Source: Corallium rubrum (lineage: Eukaryota > Cnidaria > Anthozoa > Scleralcyonacea > Coralliidae). Taken from it: a stretch of DNA of 64,000 nucleotides. The DNA lies in contig OZ036001.1 of assembly GCA_964035015.1 (NCBI GenBank), forward strand, positions 16,654,111 through 16,718,110, given 5' to 3'. This document shows, one piece after another, positions 11,586 through 21,267 of the stretch. The notes under the pieces are model-generated. The model had not been told where the DNA came from. It was given only the letters and a program-made list of their open reading frames with translations, and ran no database searches. Positions within the stretch are counted from its first letter, which is position 1. The number at the start of each line of letters is the position of its first letter. Position numbers and translations under genes: made by a program.

Positions 11586-11627
11586 TAAAAAAAAATAAAT
11601 TCCATTTTGGTTTTATTGTTTAGAGAG

Positions 11628-11870
11628 ATGTGCGAGGGTGTGGAAGGTGCGAAGTTGCTTCTTGACGCTCTGATTTGTGAGACAACGGAGTTCTTTATTC
11701 AGAAATTACGGGAAAATAATTTCGAGCGTGATCCTTATTTACTCACAAGCGTGTGGTTGCACATCGAATCTATATTGCGAGAAAGAGAAAAAGCGCGTGA
11801 AAAAGTTGCTAAAGAGTATTTGAAGGATTTACGAAGAAACATATTGCTAAAGCAAATAATTGGGGATTGA
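11628..11870 (+). CDS. Hypothetical helical protein, 80 aa
   Basis: ATG at 11628 (MCEGVEGAKLLLDAL), preceded at a few bases by TTTTATTGTTTAG, which resembles a 3' splice site. The second half is a charged helix (REREKAREKVAKEYLKDLRR). No family recognised. The next gene starts ten bases downstream. Confidence 0.5.
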   Translation: MCEGVEGAKLLLDALICETTEFFIQKLRENNFERDPYLLTSVWLHIESILREREKAREKVAKEYLKDLRRNILLKQIIGD

Positions 11871-11880
11871 AAAAAAAAAA

Positions 11881-12207
11881 ATGAATTTAATAGCACGTAG
11901 TAATCGAAAGTTTATCGAATTTAATGATATATACCCTATGTTAAAGAAATGTTGTGCGACTTATCTTAAAGTAGTTTTTGTGGAAGAAGATTATTTTCAT
12001 TGTATGGAAGACGTTGTTTTTTTTGATGCTGTTAACCTATCCTATAATTCAGAAATACCCCGAATGGAATCTGTATTTTATTGGACTCTTGTTGATAAAA
12101 TGAGAAATACTTGTAATTATGTGAAATATGTAAACTCACACACAACACCACCGAAGATTTGGAAAAAAAAAAAAGAGGGGATATTACAAAAATGCGTTGT
12201 GATGTGA
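11881..12207 (+). CDS. YW-motif family protein 2
   Basis: 108 residues from the ATG after a 12-A run. It aligns with the protein at 12792-13115: F/Y-DEIYP.L.KC.ATYLKV near the start, a DYF/DFF step, an AV.(Y/F)F..VNLSY segment and FYWTLV versus HYWTLV. The two are clear paralogues separated by a repeat block and one small gene. No known domain. Confidence 0.65.
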   Translation: MNLIARSNRKFIEFNDIYPMLKKCCATYLKVVFVEEDYFHCMEDVVFFDAVNLSYNSEIPRMESVFYWTLVDKMRNTCNYVKYVNSHTTPPKIWKKKKEGILQKCVVM

Positions 12208-12254
12208 TCAAAGAATTAAATAAAAGAGGGTATTACAAAAAAAACGCATTGTAG

Positions 12255-12530
12255 TAATTTTTTTTTCCGCTTTCGGTTGCCAATAAATTTTTCCCGCTTT
12301 CGTTTCCCACTCATATTTTTTATGCATTAGTAATTTTTATTTCCGGTTTCGGTTTACCATTATAAATTTTTTCCGCTTTCGGTTGTCACTCATATTTTTT
12401 TATGCATTAGTAATTTTTTATTTTCCGGTTTCGGTTGTCAATCATAAATTTTTTTTCCGCTTTCGATTGGCAAATCATAAATTTTCCGCTTTTCTGTTTT
12501 TTTATGCGTTAGTAATTTTTTCGTTAAGTA
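12255..12530. repeat. Imperfect tandem repeats around CCGCTTTCGGTTG
   Basis: About six copies of (T)nCCG(C/G)TTTCGGTTG alternate with ATAAATTTTT, and TTATGCATTAGTAATTTTT recurs three times, giving a higher-order period near 100 bp. No coding frame. It separates two paralogous genes and could be a regulatory or recombination-derived block. Confidence 0.7.
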
Positions 12531-12568
12531 TTAAGTAATTGAACATTGTTTATCATCATCAGTCAATT

Positions 12569-12745
12569 ATGAATAACTACACAGATACAGACGAGGAGGA
12601 ATTTATTCCTAATAATTACACCATTGAGCAGTTGTCTAAAGACATAACACGCATGGAGGAAAGTGAGGAATTTAAAAGGAATTTTCAATTGTTGATGGAA
12701 AGACGAAAAAACAGAAAAAATAGTGATAAAAAGCGTAAAAAATAA
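12569..12745 (+). CDS. Small acidic/basic protein, 58 aa
   Basis: ATG at 12569. It has an acidic N-terminus (DTDEEEF), a helical middle and a strongly basic end (ERRKNRKNSDKKRKK) that could act as a nuclear localisation signal. No family recognised. Confidence 0.4.
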   Translation: MNNYTDTDEEEFIPNNYTIEQLSKDITRMEESEEFKRNFQLLMERRKNRKNSDKKRKK

Positions 12746-12791
12746 GACTATAAGTAAGACAGATTTGATTTGATATTTTATAATAAAAAAT

Positions 12792-13115
12792 ATGTATGAT
12801 GATGTACCACACATTCTAAGAAGAAAATATATCCCCTATGATGAAATATATCCAGAGTTGAACAAGTGTTATGCTACATATCTGAAAGTTATCACCGTAA
12901 AACAAGATTTTTTTCAACCGGGTGAAGCTGTTGTTTATTTTAATATCGTTAATTTAAGTTACTTGGTTAAAAAAAAAATGAAATATGTGCATTATTGGAC
13001 CCTGGTGACTAATCCTGAAATGATTTCTAATTTCACGCTACATATAAATATGTACACTCCGCAGGAAATGTGGAAAAATCTAGAACAAAAAACATGCGCT
13101 TGTATTCTATTGTAA
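12792..13115 (+). CDS. YW-motif family protein 3
   Basis: 107 residues, ATG preceded by TAATAAAAAAT. It is a paralogue of 11881-12207 over its whole length, with the conserved VHYWTLVTN motif at about residue 75. Function unknown. Repeated duplication of one small gene in the left arm suggests a rapidly evolving accessory, for example host-interaction, role; that is inference. Confidence 0.65.
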   Translation: MYDDVPHILRRKYIPYDEIYPELNKCYATYLKVITVKQDFFQPGEAVVYFNIVNLSYLVKKKMKYVHYWTLVTNPEMISNFTLHINMYTPQEMWKNLEQKTCACILL

Positions 13116-13261
13116 ACAAAAAATCAACATGTTTGTTTGTTGCGTAGTAACGATTGTGTGGGTGTTTCTAGTCGAGGTGTTTTTTTTGACGTTAATTTTA
13201 TGCATTGGTATAATATATATTAAGATGAGATAAGTAAAAACATATCACGAAGAAGAATACG

Positions 13262-13477
13262 ATGGAGGATTGTTATTACAACGTAACAGTGTTGAAAAAC
13301 AATGTGACGCACGAAGATTGGTTGGTGGATGGTGAGTGGTGGATCAGGAAGATAACGTGGTGTAGAAGAGATGGTGGTCAAAGATATATCGTCAAGAAGA
13401 ATCGAGAAGCGAAGAACTTCAAGGAGATATATTTTATACGGAGTGAAATATACGGGGAAGAAAAACCGCGACGCTAG
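13262..13477 (+). CDS. Hypothetical Trp-rich protein, 71 aa
   Basis: ATG at 13262; the protein has four Trp in the first 35 residues (EDWLVDGEWWIRKITWC) and a basic C-terminus. No domain recognised. It converges with the gene at 13611-14075 across a 133-bp spacer containing a GAA-rich run. Confidence 0.4.
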   Translation: MEDCYYNVTVLKNNVTHEDWLVDGEWWIRKITWCRRDGGQRYIVKKNREAKNFKEIYFIRSEIYGEEKPRR

Positions 13478-13610
13478 AAAGATTAAATAAAGGAAGAGAG
13501 AGACGCAGAAGAAGAAGAAGAATAGAAACATTAGAAAAAAAAACTCTCATCAAACATTTAGAGACAAAAAAATACTGATTACATTGTGTTAATACAATAT
13601 TTTCTTTCTT

Positions 13611-14075
13611 TTACATGTCAGCTGTAACATCACTACTAGCGCAATAAATTTTTGCATTATAATTCACCGTATTGTCTAGGGTAAAGTACATTTGAGTTTC
13701 GGGGTGTGAAAAGTACACTGTGTTTGCAAAATCGATTTCACTGATCGCGTTGTCCCACACATCGCACCATATTAACGCTGCGTCGAAAGAAGTGACTTTT
13801 TTGTCGACCAGGAGTGCTAAATCAAACTTGTCTTGACGTTGTTGTCGCTCGCTCGGAGTTTCATCAAACATGCGAATACCATGAATATCGATAAAAAAAT
13901 CCATATCATGTTGACTTCGTAATTTTTTTAATAGTGTTCTATAGAATCCCATTTGAGCATTTTTGAACACATACATCTTTTCATTACGTTTGTTTAAAAA
14001 ACACCACCACGCGTTACCCAATATTTTTCTACGTGCAACAGCTATATGAACGTCACCCTCAATAACACTAGTCAT
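13611..14075 (-). CDS. Hypothetical protein, 154 aa
   Basis: Clean ATG-to-TAA frame on the minus strand, the only minus-strand gene between 9 and 23 kb. The composition is ordinary and globular: VARRKILGNAWWCFLNK at the start, FFIDIHGIRMFDE in the middle and a beta-rich end. Not recognised. It diverges from the 14256 gene across 180 bp that must hold promoters for both. Confidence 0.55.
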   Translation of the reverse strand: MTSVIEGDVHIAVARRKILGNAWWCFLNKRNEKMYVFKNAQMGFYRTLLKKLRSQHDMDFFIDIHGIRMFDETPSERQQRQDKFDLALLVDKKVTSFDAALIWCDVWDNAISEIDFANTVYFSHPETQMYFTLDNTVNYNAKIYCASSDVTADM

Positions 14076-14255
14076 TTTTTTGTCTGGTTTTTAAAAAAAG
14101 AACCCGGGGTTTTTATCTGCGCGTAAAAAAAAATAATTCGCGTATTTGAGGGTTGAGCATTCTTCTTCAGGGTTTCAAAACAAAAAAATGTTAGAAATTT
14201 AAGGTTGTAAAAAAATCTATTTCATTTTTTTTCTTTTCTAAAAGAAGTCAAAACA

Positions 14256-15260
14256 ATGTCGAAACGTGACCACACCGGGTGTGTGAAAATGAGCAGCGCC
14301 GAAGCTGTTTCAAGTTTATCTTTAAAAATGCTGCTTTGTACGGTACCTGAAATGAGACGTTTTTCGTCGCGTTATATGGGATTGTTATATTGGATAGTTG
14401 GTGTGTTAGATTATTACGAGGGTGATTATATATTGGGCGTTAAGAGAAGATCACCGTGTGAAAAAGAAGAAGAAAGCGATAGCATAGATTATTTATACCG
14501 TGGAGCAACATTCCTGTATAAAGGTGTGGCAACGGATGGCGAGCGTGATATGAATTACCAACCATATGTTATCTATGAGAATGGATGGGAATATTTACTC
14601 CCGTATTTTGAGAAAAAGAAGAAGAAGACCGGGTGGTCTGTTTATCGAACATTGAGAGGGGGTGTAATGTTGAAGCGAACACGTAGTCGTGATGATCACC
14701 ATTCTAATTATTCTTATTTTATGCGAATTCCCTACGCGTTTGCGGAAAAAGAATATACGCATTTGTATCAGCATAAATTATTCTGTGTTGATAGCGTGAC
14801 GAGTGAAGTAGTCTACCCGTTAAACACATCGCTATTGGCATTATTTCGCGATGTTAATTTAAGACATGGCGAAAGAGTTTTCATGGCTGCGTTTTATCTG
14901 TTTACTATTGCACCCGAGATTTTTTTGAGTTTGTTTTCATATTCCACACCCGTGTCTTTTGATACCGAATTGTTATATTCGTTCGTGTTGATTTTTTTAT
15001 TTTATTGTGAAAATCATAATCCTTTGGGTGTGTTATTGGCTAAAAAAACAGCAGAGTATTCAATTGACACGACAACAATGTTTATTGAGAAAACATTAGA
15101 ATGGGAAATGGATAAAGTTAAGGGCGATGTGAATAATTATATGCATTGTAATTATATGTATAGAACACGTGAAATCTGTATGTATAAAAATTGTAAGAAA
15201 ATGTGCGCGAATCATTTAGATAAATTAAAAGATTCTAAATACGTTTTTAAAAAAAAGTGA
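14256..15260 (+). CDS. GLLYW/CENHNP family protein A, 334 aa
   Basis: A paralogue of the protein at 32449-33750 in the other arm. Shared features: RRFSSRYMGLLYWIVG.LD.YEGDYI near residue 35, a hydrophobic segment before FCENHNP.G at about residue 255, and a C-terminal pair of Cys motifs (EICMYKNCKKMC) matching ICRFKNCKEK. The last part may bind zinc. No known family recognised. The two copies are well diverged, so the duplication is old. Confidence 0.65.
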   Translation: MSKRDHTGCVKMSSAEAVSSLSLKMLLCTVPEMRRFSSRYMGLLYWIVGVLDYYEGDYILGVKRRSPCEKEEESDSIDYLYRGATFLYKGVATDGERDMNYQPYVIYENGWEYLLPYFEKKKKKTGWSVYRTLRGGVMLKRTRSRDDHHSNYSYFMRIPYAFAEKEYTHLYQHKLFCVDSVTSEVVYPLNTSLLALFRDVNLRHGERVFMAAFYLFTIAPEIFLSLFSYSTPVSFDTELLYSFVLIFLFYCENHNPLGVLLAKKTAEYSIDTTTMFIEKTLEWEMDKVKGDVNNYMHCNYMYRTREICMYKNCKKMCANHLDKLKDSKYVFKKK

Positions 15261-15463
15261 GAAATTATAGAAAACATTCTCACGATTATGTACACACAGT
15301 ATTCACCGATTACCGGGGCTATGGGTATTTTGAATTAAGAACAAAATTTTCACACTCTTCTATTCACGTGCGGAGTCGGGACGTAAGTTATTGTAAACGA
15401 CGATATATAAATTTTATTTTACCTAATGATCAAAACATTATTGGTCAGCTTTGTATGAACTAG
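15257..15463 (+). other. Open frame without a usable ATG (possible exon or gene remnant)
   Basis: About 68 codons are open right after the previous stop, with natural-looking composition (SSIHVRSRDVSYCKRRYINF). No ATG exists before the last codons; it could only be used after splicing or a lost start. Listed so that the space between 15260 and 15539 is accounted for. Confidence 0.2.
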
Positions 15464-15538
15464 CAGTGATTAAAAGAACTTTAATTCAATGATTAATTAG
15501 TAATTTCTGTAAATAAAATAAAAGATTTTTTATAAAAA

Positions 15539-15823
15539 ATGCGTGTTAACGCTAATAACGATATTTTACGTAGAATTAATACAGGTGAAATTTATGCAAA
15601 ACCAATACACTCTGATCAATTATACTTGTTAATTAATTCGTTGTATGAATTTAAAATAATCGGGTTGGAGAAAGATTATTTTACAAAAGGGAGTGATAAA
15701 GTTATTTTTGAACCCGTGGGTGTACCAATTCTTCCGCATAAGTATTATTGGGGTGTGAGTAGAATGCATGATTTTACTAACGACGTAGATGAATGTATAA
15801 AAAATCATTATTTTATACGCTAA
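15539..15823 (+). CDS. YW-motif family protein 4
   Basis: 94 residues, ATG after an A run. It carries HKYYWGVSRMHDF at about residue 75, matching KHYWGVGVKQFEE of the 9012 gene, plus the GLEKDYF step found in the other members. Function unknown. Confidence 0.6.
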   Translation: MRVNANNDILRRINTGEIYAKPIHSDQLYLLINSLYEFKIIGLEKDYFTKGSDKVIFEPVGVPILPHKYYWGVSRMHDFTNDVDECIKNHYFIR

Positions 15824-16086
15824 TTAAAATATATTAAATATTTGAAAAGAAAAAAAACTAAAAATTCCTTAATTTTTTATCATTATCATTATCATTATCA
15901 TTATAAAAACAGTTCACGATTATATTTTTCATTACCGATTCAACCCATCAGCGTGGACGAAGTGTGTTTAACAGTGTAATTGGAAAGTGTGTTCAACACT
16001 TTCTTTCAAAATATTTTTTATTTTTTGTTTTTTTTACAAAAACTTTAATAATCACCCGCTCTTTTAACAATAATTTATATATTACG
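15824..16086. other. Intergenic spacer with (ATTATC)n and a small hairpin
   Basis: It contains ATTATC repeats at 15878-15903 and a hairpin GAAAGTGT/ACACTTTC around 15984-16004. Likely upstream control region of the 16087 gene. No ATG frame. Confidence 0.4.
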
Positions 16087-16950
16087 ATGGAGATATATTT
16101 AAAACAACATGTGACGAACGAACGTGTGCTTCAAAAGTATGCGGATCTATCGCAAAAAGTGGTTGCTCTTCAAAAGAAGAATAGTAAACCGATATTGGCG
16201 AAAGCATATCCCACGAGTAAAGCATGTTCGAAGTTCACTATGCAATCGATGATGGAGTTAGAAATGGAGTCGATTCCCGAGTTGGTCAACGTTATTCAAC
16301 AAGCTAATGGGGTGTTTAACTGGTCTGAACATGTTCATATTGTGGTTTCGAATTATCGAAATTACAAAAACGAAGAGATTCGTTTGGTATTGCGTGGCAG
16401 CGGGTTTGGAACCGGCGAATTAGTTACGCAGAAAAAAGTTACGGTTATTCCTGATAGCGATTTATCCTTCGATGAAGAGGCACCACCGGCTACTGAGGAA
16501 ACTATCGAAGAAGATGTTGCGTGGAACGACGAGTGGGGCAGTTTTTCTTTCAAGAAAACAGATGGTCTACAAGATATCGCTACGCAGTTGACCCGTTTTT
16601 ATCACGACGTGTGTGGATCTGCTGGAAAAAAAAGAAAGGGTAACAAAGCTGATAAAACAACAACAACAACAAGCACAACGGCGTCGAAGAAAAAGAAAAT
16701 AATCGATGAACAAACAGATGTAGCGTGTGAGTTGAATGAAGAGTGCGTGAACAAATTAAATTCAGCTGCTTTAGTTGAATTAATGTATTTTTTTTCGCAG
16801 TCGGAAAAACTAAGTTTAGAAGAATGTGTTTGTAGGTATAATGATGAGATTAACGAGGGCTTAAAAGCAAGTGATAAAGTAGATTTTGTCAGTCTTATAA
16901 ACACAGATGGTTTTGAACAGATCGAACAACTCGCTAAAGAAATATTGTAA
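16087..16950 (+). CDS. Hypothetical nuclear-type protein, 287 aa
   Basis: The start is taken at the ATG at 16087. N-terminal helical segment, a beta-rich middle (HVHIVVSNYRNY, IRLVLRGSG), an acidic stretch (FDEEAPPATEETIEED), then basic clusters GKKRKGNK and KKKKI flanking a Thr run, which look like nuclear localisation signals. It lies just upstream of the integrase. Not recognised; a DNA- or integrase-associated role is speculation. Confidence 0.6.
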   Translation: MEIYLKQHVTNERVLQKYADLSQKVVALQKKNSKPILAKAYPTSKACSKFTMQSMMELEMESIPELVNVIQQANGVFNWSEHVHIVVSNYRNYKNEEIRLVLRGSGFGTGELVTQKKVTVIPDSDLSFDEEAPPATEETIEEDVAWNDEWGSFSFKKTDGLQDIATQLTRFYHDVCGSAGKKRKGNKADKTTTTTSTTASKKKKIIDEQTDVACELNEECVNKLNSAALVELMYFFSQSEKLSLEECVCRYNDEINEGLKASDKVDFVSLINTDGFEQIEQLAKEIL

Positions 16951-16981
16951 TTTTTTTCTTTTTTAGAAAAAAAGAAAAGAA

Positions 16982-17883
16982 ATGGTGAAAAAAAAAAAGA
17001 CTGGCACGGTGTTTAGCGAGGATTTTATTAAAAAAGCATCGCGACTTCTAAAAGGAGAAACGTTAGAATTGGAACAATTAGAAAAATATAAACAACATAA
17101 ATTGGTTAGAAAAAAATATAGACGATTAAATATACATGTGGGTGAAAAGAATGACCAGTGGGAAATTGATTTAGCAGAAAATAAAGATTTGGCGAGATTA
17201 ATCGTCAATTTCGTTATTGGCTTGTGTGTATTGATGTTTATTCGCGCTACGTGTGGGTGGAATTTCTAAAGCAAAAAACGGCAAAAAATACAGCGGAAAA
17301 AATGGAAAAAATTTTAAAAAAAGAAGACCCCCCTAAAAAAATTCAGTGCGACGAAGGATTAGAATTTCAAATAATTCGTAAAACCTTAAAGAAAAAATAC
17401 AATTTTGAAGTTTTTCACACATTCAATCGGGAAATTAAAGCCTCTCACGTCGAAAGAGTAATTCAAACTTTAAAAACAATGGTTCGCCGTGTTTTAACGT
17501 TGACGGGCGGATTCGATTATTATTCTTATTTTCACATAATTCTCGAAAGATACAATAATTCACCGCATAAAAGTTTGGGTGGTGCCACCCCTCACCAGCT
17601 TTATCGTGAGGATAAAAAACAAAAAAAAATTAAAAATATATTACTACGTAAGATGATATCACCCGTTACTTTTACTAAATCCGTGTTGAAAGAAGGAACG
17701 CTTGTTCGAATAGCGCGTGGAAAAACGAATATTTTTGAGAAAAGCAGTCTACGGCGTTGGACAAACGAAAAATTTAAAATCAGAAAAGTATTTGTAACGG
17801 ATCCCGTGACGTATGAATTGGTGGATTTAAACGGTGAAAAAATTACGGGGATATTTTATCACGAAGAATTACAACAATTATGA
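16982..17883 (+). pseudogene. INT: Polinton integrase (retroviral-type DDE), one frame break
   Basis: It starts at the ATG at 16982 after TTTTTTAG and an A/G run. The N-terminal part, with the first catalytic Asp in QWEIDLAE, is in one frame; from about 17200 the rest (IDVYSRYVWVEF, second Asp in QCDEG, Glu in HVERVIQTLK) is in another. Asp-Glu spacing is 34 residues, as expected for rve integrases. The C-terminus has the chromo-like tail of Polinton integrases (YELVDLNGEKI). Integrases insert the element's ends into host DNA. A single indel near 17190-17215 breaks the gene. Its TGA overlaps the next start as ATGA. Confidence 0.88.
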
Positions 17884-18826
17884 ATTTGCAAATTTTAAGC
17901 AACACTGTTCTAGATGATGGAGGGGTTAACTACACGAATCAATTTGAAATGAAATTAGCCGAACCGATTGACGCAATAAATCATGATGCGTTTTTTGAAT
18001 TAACAGAATTTTCTTACCCGGGAACGACGAAAAATATCGCTGATGACTCTTGTTGGGTTTTTTTAAAATTTGAGTTTTATGATTTTAAGTATAGTAGAGC
18101 AGATAATAAATACGTGAGTAGCAAAATGTCCGTGACTAGCGATAACTTCATTATTCCAGAGGGATGCTATACTTTAGAAAATTTATTGCGGTATTTAAAT
18201 AACGCTTTAAATGAATACGATGTAGCATTTATGTTAACAGCGAGCGGTAAAATAAAAATAACCGTGAATGTACGCTGCGAATATTGGGTGAATCAAGAAA
18301 ACGCAACAATCACCGTCAATGGTCAGCGAAGGTACTGGGGAAGATACTGATTACTATCATATGTCAACTACGTCATTAAAGGGAACCGCTGCGAAATTTT
18401 TTATTTATGTTACATTGAAAATTTCTAAAAAATTAGCTTTTATGCTAGGGTTTGCGGATGGTAATTTTTCATTTAAACAAAGACTCACTACAATTTATGA
18501 TACAACCAACACACACGGCTGTAGCAGATCATTTACCCGACATATCTGACGGGTTAGATAAAATGTTTGTTTATTGTGATGAACTTGAAAGAAGTTTTAT
18601 TGGTGACACATCTGCCGAACTTCTCACGACAGCACCGATTCGTTGGAGCGAACAAGGAAAAGGGAACGGTGAATTAATTATTTATTCCCCATCAGTACCA
18701 GTTAAAAGAAAATTTAAAAAAGCGAATATTTTATCGCTACACATTGCGTTAAAAGATAGTGGGGGTAATAAAGTGCCATTTGATTCGGGTACTGTTAGTA
18801 TCGAAGGTGTAGTTCAATATGCTTAA
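17880..18826 (+). pseudogene. Penton-like minor capsid protein, two frame breaks
   Basis: The three pieces are in successive frames: 17880 to about 18345, about 18345-18510, and about 18500-18826. N-terminal strands (NQFEMKLAEPIDAI, EGCYTLENLLRYLN), middle LAFMLGFADG, then the family hallmark MFVYCDELERSFIGDT and a final VPFDSGTVSIE. This order matches the single-jelly-roll penton base homologues of Polintons and adintoviruses, which form capsid vertices. The gene lies between integrase and hexon, a usual place. Breaks near 18320-18350 and 18495-18515. Confidence 0.83.
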
Positions 18827-19298
18827 ATTACATTTAAAAGCGAGTGAGAATAGGTTATTTCTGATCGACCATGAGATCTCATTTCCTTTCTCGTCTTTTT
18901 CATACGGGGATAAAAACGTATTATGGAGTTTAAATTCTATAGAATGTAAAAACGTTCGAGGAAATTTTCGTTTATTATTTTGCAGAAAATTAGATTTTTC
19001 TAATATTCAGAACAATAGTGATACTAAAAAAATTGAAAATTTAACATATTTGAATAATTATTATTGCGGGATATTATCTACAGCTGATCAGCATATGTTA
19101 TTACCTAAACGTTTATTATTATTTTATGATGAAAAAACCCCTAAAAAATCAGAATCTAAAAAAAAATTACCGTTAATGTTATTATCAAACACTATGAATA
19201 AAAAAATCCAATTTTTTATCGTGTATGAAAAAGATGTTGATAAAAGAATGCATGATGAAGAAATTACGGTCATACTGAATTTGTTCGAAGAGGGTTAA
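18819..19298 (+). CDS. Hypothetical protein between penton and hexon, 159 aa
   Basis: ATG at 18819 overlaps the end of the penton frame by 8 bases. Beta-rich N-terminus (ENRLFLIDHEISFPFSSFSYG) and a Lys/Pro linker near residue 110. Position within the capsid block suggests a structural or assembly protein. Not recognised. Confidence 0.55.
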   Translation: MLKLHLKASENRLFLIDHEISFPFSSFSYGDKNVLWSLNSIECKNVRGNFRLLFCRKLDFSNIQNNSDTKKIENLTYLNNYYCGILSTADQHMLLPKRLLLFYDEKTPKKSESKKKLPLMLLSNTMNKKIQFFIVYEKDVDKRMHDEEITVILNLFEEG

Positions 19299-19315
19299 TA
19301 AGAGAGAAAAAAAAT

Positions 19316-19579
19316 ATGAGTAAGAAAAAAACATCTCAATTAGATGAAAAAGACTATTTGGATTTATTAAATGGAAGAAGAAATGGCGGCGGTTATCATC
19401 GGAATTATTTTGTAATCAAACAAGAAACAAAACAGACTAAAGGAGAAATTTTACTCAATGGTCGCGTGGGGTTACCGCCTAATATGGATGAAAAGCACGA
19501 ACAAAATTATGTAAAACCTGCAAAAAGAAAAAAAAAAGATACTTTACACCCTGAACTTTTACGTCTTTTAAATCGCTAA
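19316..19579 (+). CDS. Small basic protein, 87 aa
   Basis: ATG after an A run. Lys-rich at both ends (MSKKKTS, PAKRKKKDTLHPELLRLLNR), Gly-rich near residue 23 (RRNGGGYHR). A structural or DNA-binding role in the capsid block is possible. Not recognised. Confidence 0.45.
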   Translation: MSKKKTSQLDEKDYLDLLNGRRNGGGYHRNYFVIKQETKQTKGEILLNGRVGLPPNMDEKHEQNYVKPAKRKKKDTLHPELLRLLNR

Positions 19580-19751
19580 TTTTTTTATTTTTTTTTGCAA
19601 CTTTTTTAAAAAAAATGTAAAAAAATTTCTAAAAGAAAAAAAAGGAAATTTATAATTTTTAATTAATTTATTTATTTATTTTAATTTGATGTATTTAATA
19701 AAATGTTATTGTCAAAAAAATTCTTTTTTTTTTGTTTACTGTGGGGTAAAC

Positions 19752-19898
19752 ATGGCTCGTAATAGAAAAGTAAAAAAAAGAAAAAAAACAAAAAGAAAAC
19801 AACAAAAAGGCAGTGGTTTTGGTGCGGGTATGGCACTCGGAATGTTTCTGCCTAAGTTATTGGACACAGCAAAGGGAATTCTTAAAGTTAATATTTAA
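19752..19898 (+). CDS. Mu/pX-like core peptide with QKGSG site
   Basis: 48 residues: a basic half (MARNRKVKKRKKTKRK), then QQKGSGFGAG and a hydrophobic amphipathic end (MALGMFLPKLLDTAKG). A basic part followed by a membrane-active-looking helix, with an adenain-type G-x-G site between them, resembles adenovirus pX/mu and adintovirus virion core peptides. Likely made as a precursor and cut. In-frame upstream ATG at 19689 is possible but has less typical sequence. Confidence 0.55.
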   Translation: MARNRKVKKRKKTKRKQQKGSGFGAGMALGMFLPKLLDTAKGILKVNI

Positions 19899-19917
19899 TT
19901 TATTTTTAAAAAAAACA

Positions 19918-21228
19918 ATGGACCCGCATGATCAAGAGGTCGATCAACACGAGACATTATTTTCAAAACCTTTACAGTTATTTAAACCGACGCCTTTTAA
20001 CGATCTTTTTACGGAAAATCGTACCGATGTGGTTCACCCTGTCCCCAATACACCTTATTCAGACGCGTACACATTTAAACGACAGGGGAATAATGTCGGA
20101 TTAATAAAAACAAGCGATGCGAGAATGCACGCGAAAATATCGCTTCGAGACGGTGCTGGTGCTCTTCAGGCAAACGCTAACATGGTGGTGCCACCTTTTC
20201 CTTTGCGGACTATGTGGTCGTCTGCAGAATTGAAGATTAATGAATGTTTAATTACGCCTGCTAGTAATTTTAATTATTTCGCCGCGTATATAAAAATTCT
20301 CACGCGTGAAACGCCGAAGATGTATAAAGATTCACCACAAGTAAATTGCGGGTATTTAGACACCCTTGGCCATATGGATACAGTTCAAGGGCATAACGCA
20401 GGTTCGGGGAGTAGAAATGTTCTTACAAATAATTTGGTTGCAGTACAACTTATTGATAAAATTGATCTACCGTGTTTTAGTGAATCGGGTGGTGAAGTTT
20501 TCTTACCATCAGCTTTCAAACTGGAGCTAAAATATGTAAGAGCACCCTACGCCAACCTTTTCATGGGTGCGAACCATGCGGATGCAGCCTTCGCCGATAT
20601 GAGAATGTCGTTGGAAGATCTACATCTAAGAATACCTGTTTATAAACCAAAAGATCAGTTGAGCAGCGCTTTAAACACAGCGTTTGTCACCGATTCGCAA
20701 GAAGCTCGATATTATTCGACAACATTCCGCACGGTGATGTCGACGGTAGCAGCTGGTCGAAGATCGCATATAGAAAACGATGTGTTTAATGGTTCATGCC
20801 CTGTTCGTTTATTCGTCGTGTACGTGAGACGCGACAATTTTGCCGGTACTATGGGTTCGAACGTATTTCGTTTCAGATGGGAGAGCTATTCAAATGTAAA
20901 CGTCACAGTAAATAGCGTGTCTATCGGGACACTAAAAAATTCAATTGAAGCATACGAGCAATTACGCACTGTTCTTAATAGAAATCATTCCGAAATGCCG
21001 ATAACTTATGCCGCTTTTATAGGCGGATATGCGGTTTTAGCTTTCGATTTAACTACAAATTCCGATACTCATTTGAAAGTGTTACCCAACCGCCCCAGCG
21101 GTGTTGTCAACGTGCACATGGATTTCTCTGCTAATACTGCCGAGGGAAATATTTTCTTTATTGGTGAATTTCGAAATGAAATAAAAGTTGGTATGAAAAC
21201 GCCCGCGCGTATGTTATACGATGTATAA
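19918..21228 (+). CDS. Hexon-like major capsid protein, 436 aa, intact
   Basis: Start at the ATG at 19918 after TTTTTAAAAAAAACA. Recognised by the C-terminal pattern of Polinton/adintovirus hexons: IEAYEQLRTVLNRNHSEMPI, then GGYAVLAFDLTTNSD and a final beta block ending IFFIGEFRNEIKV. The family folds as a double jelly roll and forms the trimeric capsomers of an adenovirus/PRD1-type particle. Length is within the smaller range for the family. There is no Q-x-G-G motif. It is the longest unbroken virion gene here, unlike penton and protease. Confidence 0.85.
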   Translation: MDPHDQEVDQHETLFSKPLQLFKPTPFNDLFTENRTDVVHPVPNTPYSDAYTFKRQGNNVGLIKTSDARMHAKISLRDGAGALQANANMVVPPFPLRTMWSSAELKINECLITPASNFNYFAAYIKILTRETPKMYKDSPQVNCGYLDTLGHMDTVQGHNAGSGSRNVLTNNLVAVQLIDKIDLPCFSESGGEVFLPSAFKLELKYVRAPYANLFMGANHADAAFADMRMSLEDLHLRIPVYKPKDQLSSALNTAFVTDSQEARYYSTTFRTVMSTVAAGRRSHIENDVFNGSCPVRLFVVYVRRDNFAGTMGSNVFRFRWESYSNVNVTVNSVSIGTLKNSIEAYEQLRTVLNRNHSEMPITYAAFIGGYAVLAFDLTTNSDTHLKVLPNRPSGVVNVHMDFSANTAEGNIFFIGEFRNEIKVGMKTPARMLYDV

Positions 21229-21267
21229 ATTTGAAAAAAAAACAAACATTACTCATACCCCTTTTAA

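Noticed and set aside
17160-17230. Programmed -1 frameshift in the integrase
   Set aside because: No slippery heptamer or stable downstream structure is evident in the overlap; a plain indel is simpler.
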